This document shows, in pieces, positions 58,003 to 64,000 of a stretch of DNA of 64,000 nucleotides. Origin of the DNA: Shewanella litoralis (GTDB lineage Bacteria > Pseudomonadota > Gammaproteobacteria > Enterobacterales > Shewanellaceae); contig NZ_WSRZ01000002.1 of the NCBI RefSeq assembly GCF_009828585.1, positions 310,001 to 374,000 on the forward strand. Direction: 5' to 3'. The translations under genes and the position numbers were made by a program. Positions within the stretch are counted from its first letter, which is position 1, and each line of letters starts with the position of its first letter. The notes beneath the pieces were generated by a model that saw only the letters and a list, made by a program, of their open reading frames with translations, made no database searches and was not told the DNA's origin.

Positions 58003-59783
58003 ATGAACCCTAAAGCTAACTTATCGCGCCGTCAGTTTATTGGTATTGCTGGCGGTATTGCAGGGGCTGCTGCATTAGCCAATATTCCGTTTGATGCACC
58101 CGCGCAAGAAAATAAACCTAAAATAGACAGTAATGGTTTTGATATTGAAAATCGCCACCTTGACGTATTGATCATTGGCGGCGGCATGGCCGGTGTGTTT
58201 GCGGCGGTCAAAGCCCACGACGCAGGCGCTAATGTGTTGATGGTGTCTAAAGGTCGTGTTGGAAGCTCAGGGTTAACGCCTTTTGCCAAAGGTATTTTTA
58301 GTTACGATAAAGCCAATGCCAGCATGAGCATTGATGAATTTGTCGACACAGTGACCGAATCTGCAATACAAACCAACAACCCTGTGTTTACCAGACAACT
58401 TGCTGAACATTCGTATGCGCGAGTTCAAGAATTAAAGGATTGGGGATTTTTTGACTCGCCACTCTATAATCACAGTTTTATGAAGCCTCTCAGTGAGCGC
58501 AATATACCGATTGAAGAACGCATGATGATCACTCATCTGCTCAAACAAGATGGCCGTGTGGTCGGCGCGTCAGGATTCAGTTTGGATCTGCAAAAAATCG
58601 TTCATTACCATGCAAAAACAGTAGTGCTATGCACAGGATCTGGTGGGTTTAAACCCAATGGTTTTCCGGTATGCGACTTAACCCATGACGGTACCATCAT
58701 GGCCTATAAAATTGGCGCTAAAGTCACCGGTAAAGAATGGAACGATGGCCATCCCGGCTCGGCTAAAAATTCTGGGTCAAGCTACGATAATTGGCATGGA
58801 CAAATTGAAGAAAAGCCGTCGATTACCTCAGCGCAAATTAACCATCACTTGGGTGTAGATATGAATTATCAAGCATACACACAAGGTGCGCCCGTTATGA
58901 TGATGCCACCAAGGCCTCAACGCCCAGGCGAGAAGCCTAAACAGCAAGCTGTAACTCAGCAAGCGGTCTTTCCTGCTGGGCCATTTGTGCCAGAAGCCTT
59001 TAAACAATCAGGGCCGCCACCAAAACCACCTGAAGAAGGTTTTTACGCTCTTTAGTGTCAAGTAAAGGCCATTCTGGCCCACCTGGTATGGGCGGCGAGC
59101 AAGTGGGCGGTTCAAGTGCTGGGATGGCAATACATAAATCAGAGGGGCTAGTGCCAATTAATGCCCAAGGTTTGTCGACGATTCCTGGTTTATATGCCGC
59201 AGGTGATGCCTTAGGGTCTTATATGTCGGGCGGTATTTATACTCAAATTGGTTCATCGTTGGCGGGCTCAGCGGTACAAGGGGCAATTGCAGGAGCTGCA
59301 GCGGCAAATGACAGTCTCGGTATGGCCAGCAAGTTGGATGTGTCTGAACAATATTTGGCATTGGTTAATCAACAAATTTTAGCACCATTAAAGCGTGAAC
59401 GTGGATATAGCCCAGCATGGGTAACTCAAGTTTTGCAGGGAGTGATGATCCCAAACTTTGTACTTTACATCAAAAAAGAGCGCATGATGCAAGCCGCGTT
59501 AGCCTATGTTGAAGAGCTCAATGAGCACCATGTGCCTATGTTGATGGCAGATGATTTACATGCACTTCGCTTGGCGCACGAAACTGAAAATATGATCATC
59601 ACCGCAGAGATGAAGCTCAAAGCATCCATTATGCGTAAAGAAAGTCGTTGCAGTCATTACCGTTTAGATTGTCCCGATATTGATTACGAAAACTGGCAAG
59701 CGTGGATAAACATCTCTCAAGATGAAAAAGGCAACATGGTATTAGAAAAGCAACCGTTTGATAGTTGGCCTAATTTTATTTAA
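58003..59783 (+). pseudogene. Tat-exported FAD flavoprotein (fumarate reductase family), frameshifted
   Basis: A twin-arginine signal (SRRQFIG and a hydrophobic stretch ending before Ala-Gln) leads to the FAD-binding LDVLIIGGGMAGVFAAVKAHDAG. The central part has TVVLCTGSGGFKP; the late part has GGSSAGMAIHKSEG and IPGLYAAGDALGSYMSGG, standard for the FAD-dependent fumarate reductase/succinate dehydrogenase group. The frame closes at TAG 59053-59055 while the rest continues in another frame from about 59034; one extra base in the T5 run 59040-59044 would fuse the parts (about 594 aa). A proline-rich segment precedes the break. ATG 58003 follows GGAGG by 5 nt. No haem motifs are seen. Sequencing error, decay and recoding are all possible. 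Confidence 0.75.
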
Positions 59784-59799
59784 CAGCTTAATCAGACAA

Positions 59800-59833
59800 A
59801 ATAAAGCCGACTTGAATAAGTCGGCTTTATTAT
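59800..59833. terminator. Bidirectional terminator, flavoprotein/aminotransferase
   Basis: Stem AATAAAGCCGACTT/AAGTCGGCTTTATT around GAAT, A/T rich on the outside; placed in the convergent gap. Confidence 0.85.
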
Positions 59834-59854
59834 TTGTGCCCTAACGATAGGAGC

Positions 59855-61048
59855 TTATTTGATTACTGCCGCGATTGATTTCGCCAAATAATCAACGTTT
59901 GCTTCGCTAATACCGGCAATGCTAATGCGGCTCGAACCGACCATATACACACTGTACTGCGCTTTTAAGGTTGCCACTTGTTCTGGGTTTACCCCTAAAA
60001 ACGAGAACATGCCTTTTTGACGAGCGATAAAGCTAAAGTCACGCTCAACACCGTTAGCAATTAACTGATTTACCAGCATCTCACGATTGCCGTTAATGCG
60101 ATCGCGCATAACGGTTAACTCTTCTAGCCATTGCTGTTTAAGGGCAGGGGTACCGAGAATGGTTTCAACGATGGCCGCACCATGTGCTGGCGGCATCGAG
60201 TAAATACAGCGGATCACATACAACAATACTGATTGCGCGATATCGGCCGTGGCGCTGTCTTTAGCTACAATGGTACAAGCACCGATACGCTCGCGGTAGA
60301 GGCCAAAGTTTTTAGAGCATGAGCTACATAAAATCATGCTTTCCACAGCCGCAGCCATTTGGCGCACGCCGTAAGCATCTTCGTCAACACCATCACCAAA
60401 GCCTTGATAAGCCATGTCTATTAGTGGTGTAAAACCTTGCTTCACCGTCACCTTAACCACTTCATCCCACTGCTCTTGGGTTAAATCCATGCCGCTTGGG
60501 TTATGGCAACAAGCGTGTAATAACACCACATCGTCTTTACCTATGGTGTTTAAGGTTGCCAACATTTGCTCAAACTTGAGGCTCTTGGTGTCGTAATCAT
60601 AATATGGGTACGTCTTTACCGTAATACCCGCGGCTTCAAACAAACCAGTATGGTTGGCCCAGGTTGGGTCACTCACCCATAAAACGGCATTAGGATTACA
60701 ACGCGCAATAAAGTCAGCCGCTACGCGCAATGCGCCGGTTCCGCCAGGAGTTGATACTGTACGCACCCGGTTGGCAATAAGTGCACTGTGACTGGCACCA
60801 AAGGCTAATTCAGCCATTAACTGGTTAAAGGGAGCAGAACCTGTTGGGCCGATATAGACCTTGGTGGTTTCGGTATCTAGACGAATTTTTTCAGCGGCTT
60901 TTACACAGTCTAAAATCGGAGTGTGACCCGCAGGATCTTTATAAACCCCAACGCCTAAATCAACTTTATTGGGATGGCTGTCTTCACGATATTGTGTCAA
61001 AAGACCCAAAATGGGATCAGACGGTAGGGCTTTTAGGGTATCAAACAT
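59855..61048 (-). CDS. Class I aromatic/aspartate aminotransferase
   Basis: 397 aa, pyridoxal phosphate-dependent transamination of aspartate and/or aromatic amino acids with 2-oxoglutarate. The PLP Lys is in CSSCSKNFGLYRERIG (about residue 247); other marks are VDLGVGVYKD, HACCHNPSGMDLT, and the substrate-binding Arg in VGSSRISIAG. AspC and TyrB cannot be told apart by eye, so no symbol. The ATG at 61048 (AAGG upstream) fits the family N-terminus MFDTLKALPSDPILGL; upstream in-frame starts would add 22 unlike residues. The position next to aroA, in aromatic synthesis, is suggestive but the gene is divergent. Confidence 0.9.
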   Translation of the reverse strand: MFDTLKALPSDPILGLLTQYREDSHPNKVDLGVGVYKDPAGHTPILDCVKAAEKIRLDTETTKVYIGPTGSAPFNQLMAELAFGASHSALIANRVRTVSTPGGTGALRVAADFIARCNPNAVLWVSDPTWANHTGLFEAAGITVKTYPYYDYDTKSLKFEQMLATLNTIGKDDVVLLHACCHNPSGMDLTQEQWDEVVKVTVKQGFTPLIDMAYQGFGDGVDEDAYGVRQMAAAVESMILCSSCSKNFGLYRERIGACTIVAKDSATADIAQSVLLYVIRCIYSMPPAHGAAIVETILGTPALKQQWLEELTVMRDRINGNREMLVNQLIANGVERDFSFIARQKGMFSFLGVNPEQVATLKAQYSVYMVGSSRISIAGISEANVDYLAKSIAAVIK

Positions 61049-61473
61049 GGATGGAACCTTGTATTTGCTATTTGTACTAAGCATAACGCGCTTTAAACAT
61101 AGAGTTAAAGTCAAAATTGCCGCTTAAGATGATTAATTGCTCATTGAGATTTTTTCAATTGGAAAGTTAAATGAACGGACAAATAATACTGTCATATCGA
61201 GAGATTATCTGCTGTAATGGTGCTCCATTACATTGTTTGGTCGATATTAACGCGAAATCGTGGTCAATACTCGATGTTAACAGACATAAATAATTCATTT
61301 TATGCTTGATATCACTGTGGCGATCCGTATTTTATAAGCATCAATGCGTCGCTCGCACTGAATGGACACTGTAATGAATTTGTGCCACTTGATTTACGCT
61401 GTTTGGCAATAACTGAGTGATGTTTACCACCAAGATTAATCTGAGGTTAATCTGTAGCAAAAGAAGAAAGCGA
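61049..61473. other. Divergent aminotransferase/aroA intergenic region
   Basis: 425 bp with promoters of both genes presumably; no inverted-repeat element or operator recognised. The plus-strand frame from 61417 in phase with aroA lacks a ribosome site and is not included in aroA. Confidence 0.5.
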
Positions 61474-62754
61474 ATGAAGCAACTGCGTCTTAACCCAATT
61501 ACCTGCATAAACGGCGAAATTAATATTCCTGGCTCTAAAAGTATTTCTAACCGTGCATTACTGTTAGCTACACTCGCTAAGGGCAGTACCACTCTCACCA
61601 ATTTACTTGATTCAGATGACATCCGTTATATGTTGGCATCGCTCAAGCAACTGGGTATTCAGTACAGTTTAAGCGACGATAAAACGGTGTGTGTGGTTGA
61701 AGGCAACGGCGGGCCAATATCGTCTGACACCGCTCAAAATTTATTTTTAGGCAATGCAGGCACCGCAATGCGTCCTTTGTGTGCAGCGTTGACCTTAGGT
61801 CAGGGGGAATTCACCTTAACGGGCGAGCCGCGCATGGAAGAACGTCCTATTGGCGACTTAGTGGATGCGCTGCGTCAGTTAGGCGCCGATGTGACTTACC
61901 TTAAAAACGAAGGTTTTCCACCATTAACCATTAATGCTACCGGCCTTAATGGTGGTGATGTCGAAATAGCCGGGGATTTGTCGAGTCAGTTTTTAACCGC
62001 TTTATTGATGGTTGCGCCGCTCACCAAAGACAGCGTTAACATTAAAATCAAAGGCGAGTTAGTGTCTAAGCCTTATATCGACATTACTATCTCACTCATG
62101 AAACAGTTTGGTGTTGAAGTGATTAACCATCAATATCAGCGTTTTGAAATTAAAGCCGGTCAGCAGTATGTATCACCAGGTAAAGTGTTAGTTGAAGGCG
62201 ACGCTTCATCGGCATCGTACTTTTTAGCGGCGGGCGCCATTCAAGGTGGTGAAGTTAAAGTCACTGGCGTTGGGCGTTTGAGTATTCAAGGTGATGTGAA
62301 GTTTGCCGATGCTTTAGCACAAATGGGCGCCGATATAGAGTGGGGCGATGATTACATTATTGCCCGTAAATCGCCGTTAACAGCCATCGAAATGGACATG
62401 AACCACATTCCTGATGCCGCCATGACCATTGCTACGGCAGCGCTATTTGCTAAAGGCACTACTAAACTGACTAATATTTACAATTGGCGCATTAAAGAAA
62501 CTGACCGCTTAGCCGCAATGGCGACAGAGCTGCGTAAAGTGGGCGCAATTGTTGATGAAGGTCATGACTACATTACCATTACACCACCTGCTCAGTTAAA
62601 CACTGCCGATATTGATACTTACAACGATCACCGTATGGCAATGTGTTTTTCAATGATGGCCTTCGCTGATTGTGGCATTACCATTAACGATCCAGATTGT
62701 ACGTCTAAAACGTTCCCCGACTATTTTGCCCAGTTTAGTCGTTTAGCTAAATAA
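61474..62754 (+). CDS. aroA: 3-phosphoshikimate 1-carboxyvinyltransferase (EPSP synthase)
   Basis: Adds enolpyruvyl from PEP to shikimate 3-phosphate in aromatic amino acid synthesis. Signature regions: [40 protein letters not shown], and near the C-terminus [14 protein letters not shown] and YNDHRMAM. The Gly in LGNAGTAMR is the residue typical of class I enzymes. Length 426 aa, as in E. coli. The ATG at 61474 gives the family start MKQLRLNPI. The serC-aroA-cmk-rpsA order is known from enterobacteria; here the redox genes and aminotransferase intervene. Confidence 0.96.
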   Translation: MKQLRLNPITCINGEINIPGSKSISNRALLLATLAKGSTTLTNLLDSDDIRYMLASLKQLGIQYSLSDDKTVCVVEGNGGPISSDTAQNLFLGNAGTAMRPLCAALTLGQGEFTLTGEPRMEERPIGDLVDALRQLGADVTYLKNEGFPPLTINATGLNGGDVEIAGDLSSQFLTALLMVAPLTKDSVNIKIKGELVSKPYIDITISLMKQFGVEVINHQYQRFEIKAGQQYVSPGKVLVEGDASSASYFLAAGAIQGGEVKVTGVGRLSIQGDVKFADALAQMGADIEWGDDYIIARKSPLTAIEMDMNHIPDAAMTIATAALFAKGTTKLTNIYNWRIKETDRLAAMATELRKVGAIVDEGHDYITITPPAQLNTADIDTYNDHRMAMCFSMMAFADCGITINDPDCTSKTFPDYFAQFSRLAK

Positions 62755-62937
62755 ACTGATAACATCTGTTTACCTGTCGCCCTTTTGTGTTTCTTTACAA
62801 TGCAAAAGGGCGATCTTGGTTTAAATAACTAAAAATTCATCAGTAATTAACATTTATTTGTTATACAATGCGCGCGCTCAATTTTGGCGAAACCCTTTTT
62901 TATTATCAGGGAAGATAGATTATTTTCGGAGGAAATT

Positions 62938-63627
62938 ATGTCTGAACGGTCTCCAGTGATCACAGTTGATGGCCCTAGCGGTGCAGGGAAAGGGACAATC
63001 TGTCAATTATTGGCACAGCATTTAGGCTGGCACTTATTAGACAGTGGTGCAATTTATCGTGTGTTAGCGTTAGCCGCTATTCATCATGATGTAGAACTTG
63101 AAAACGAAGAAGCATTAACACTGCTGGCTGCCCACCTTGATGTGCAGTTTCTTACTGGCACAGAACAAGATGCCATTAAAGTGATTTTAGAAGGTGAAGA
63201 CGTCACGACGACGATCCGCACCCAAGAATGCTCTAATGCCGCCTCTAAAGTGGCCGCATTACCTCGCGTACGTGAAGCATTATTACGTCGCCAACGTGCT
63301 TTTAGTGCCGCCCCTGGTTTAGTTGCTGATGGTCGCGATATGGGCACGGTTGTTTTCTCTAAAGCACCGGTAAAAATATTTTTAACTGCGTCCGCTGAAG
63401 AACGGGCGCAAAGACGCTATAATCAGTTGCAGGACAAGGGCTTCGATGTTAAAATCGATCGCCTTTTAGCTGAAATTATCGAGCGAGATGACCGTGATAT
63501 TAATCGCGCCGCTTCGCCGTTAGTTCCTGCTGAAGACGCACTTGTTATTGATACAAGCGGTGTAGGCATTAATGACGTATTAAAGCAAGTGCTTGAATAT
63601 GTTGAACAAAAAATTACTGTAGCCTAA
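62938..63627 (+). CDS. cmk: Cytidylate kinase
   Basis: Phosphorylates CMP and dCMP with ATP. The P-loop [11 protein letters not shown] lies at residues 9-19; then [20 protein letters not shown] and the lid region [12 protein letters not shown], and [17 protein letters not shown]. Length 229 aa. A GGAGG lies 6 nt before the ATG at 62938; the frame is open upstream to 62884 but lacks a start signal there. It precedes rpsA by 116 bp, as in E. coli. Confidence 0.96.
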   Translation: MSERSPVITVDGPSGAGKGTICQLLAQHLGWHLLDSGAIYRVLALAAIHHDVELENEEALTLLAAHLDVQFLTGTEQDAIKVILEGEDVTTTIRTQECSNAASKVAALPRVREALLRRQRAFSAAPGLVADGRDMGTVVFSKAPVKIFLTASAEERAQRRYNQLQDKGFDVKIDRLLAEIIERDDRDINRAASPLVPAEDALVIDTSGVGINDVLKQVLEYVEQKITVA

Positions 63628-63743
63628 TCGAATTCCCGATTAACGCGCACAGTAGGTATTCGTGTTAAGGATGATACGAATAATATTACTAGACTCCACA
63701 TCTAGGATGGATGGTGGTTTATTTAATGAAAGTAACCTAAAAC

Positions 63744-64000
63744 ATGACTGAATCTTTTGCTGATCTATTTGAACAATCCCTTCAAACTCTTGAGTTCCGT
63801 CCAGGTTCTATCGTTCGTGGTACAGTTGTTGCCATCGAAAACGGTATGGTACTTGTTGACGCAGGCCTTAAGTCTGAAAGCCCAATCTCTGCTGACGAAT
63901 TCAAAAACGCTCAAGGCGTTCTAGAAATTCAAGTAGGCGATGAAGTTGACGTAGCGCTTGACTCTGTTGAAGATGGCTTTGGTGAGACTCAATTGTCTCG
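63744..64000 (+). CDS. rpsA: 30S ribosomal protein S1 (N-terminal part)
   Basis: The first 85 residues: [13 protein letters not shown], then the first S1 domain with [21 protein letters not shown] and [10 protein letters not shown]. The window ends within the gene. S1 binds mRNA leaders and helps initiation on weak ribosome sites. Its own leader here has no proper Shine-Dalgarno before the ATG; AGGATGGATGG lies about 38 nt upstream. The same weakness is known for the autogenously controlled E. coli rpsA leader. Confidence 0.95.
   Translation, partial: MTESFADLFEQSLQTLEFRPGSIVRGTVVAIENGMVLVDAGLKSESPISADEFKNAQGVLEIQVGDEVDVALDSVEDGFGETQLS

Noticed and set aside
61417-61473. Upstream extension of aroA by 19 codons
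   Set aside because: No ribosome site and the added residues do not fit the EPSP synthase N-terminus.

Overview
The window is a chromosomal segment of a gammaproteobacterium, most likely a Shewanella (Alteromonadales). The pointers are the seqA-pgm pair at the left edge, the bkd (E1 alpha, E1 beta, E2)-nadA-two-GAPDH block, nrdAB with a yfaE-type ferredoxin, the gyrA-serC-aroA-cmk-rpsA order, moderate-to-low G+C, and several small inverted-repeat elements. This assignment rests on gene content and remembered protein families, not on a database search.

Layout. 1-11445: end of seqA, pgm, katG, a membrane acyltransferase, a GGDEF-EAL protein, an unrecognised 470-aa protein and dacB. 12119-22403: pssA and tapT (the same neighbourhood as in enterobacteria, where patZ also lies nearby), a RecQ-type helicase with a small ATGA-coupled partner, ecotin, a diguanylate cyclase and patZ. 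22515-30843: an RND efflux pair with a small inverted-repeat element in the loop of its terminator, a decayed GNAT gene, trxB, msrA and astE. 31000-39914: the branched-chain 2-oxoacid dehydrogenase operon, nadA, and two GAPDH genes of different type around a lipoprotein gene.

40148-43240 is the accessory part: a three-tRNA operon (Gly, Cys, Leu) with tRNA relics on both sides, a RAYT (REP-associated tyrosine transposase) gene, degenerate ATGGGTGGCATC repeats, an AT-rich secreted-protein gene put out of frame by a third TATAG unit, and a relic of the RAYT 5' end. Just beyond it are a RIO-type kinase and a YciI-type gene interrupted by a 261-bp element whose removal restores the reading frame.

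45501-64000 is mostly core: yfaE-nrdB-nrdA with NrdR-like and DnaA boxes, a HAD phosphatase with ubiG, gyrA, serC, a three-gene redox module (ferric-reductase-like membrane flavocytochrome, 8-Cys ferredoxin, Tat-exported flavoprotein with a frameshift), a class I aminotransferase, aroA, cmk and the start of rpsA.

The least conventional items are the TATAG-interrupted gene inside the RAYT islet, the family of AT-duplicating small elements (two full copies and one collapsed palindrome), the redox module between serC and the aminotransferase, and an intrinsic terminator between nrdA and nrdB. No CRISPR array, prophage, replication origin or riboswitch was seen.
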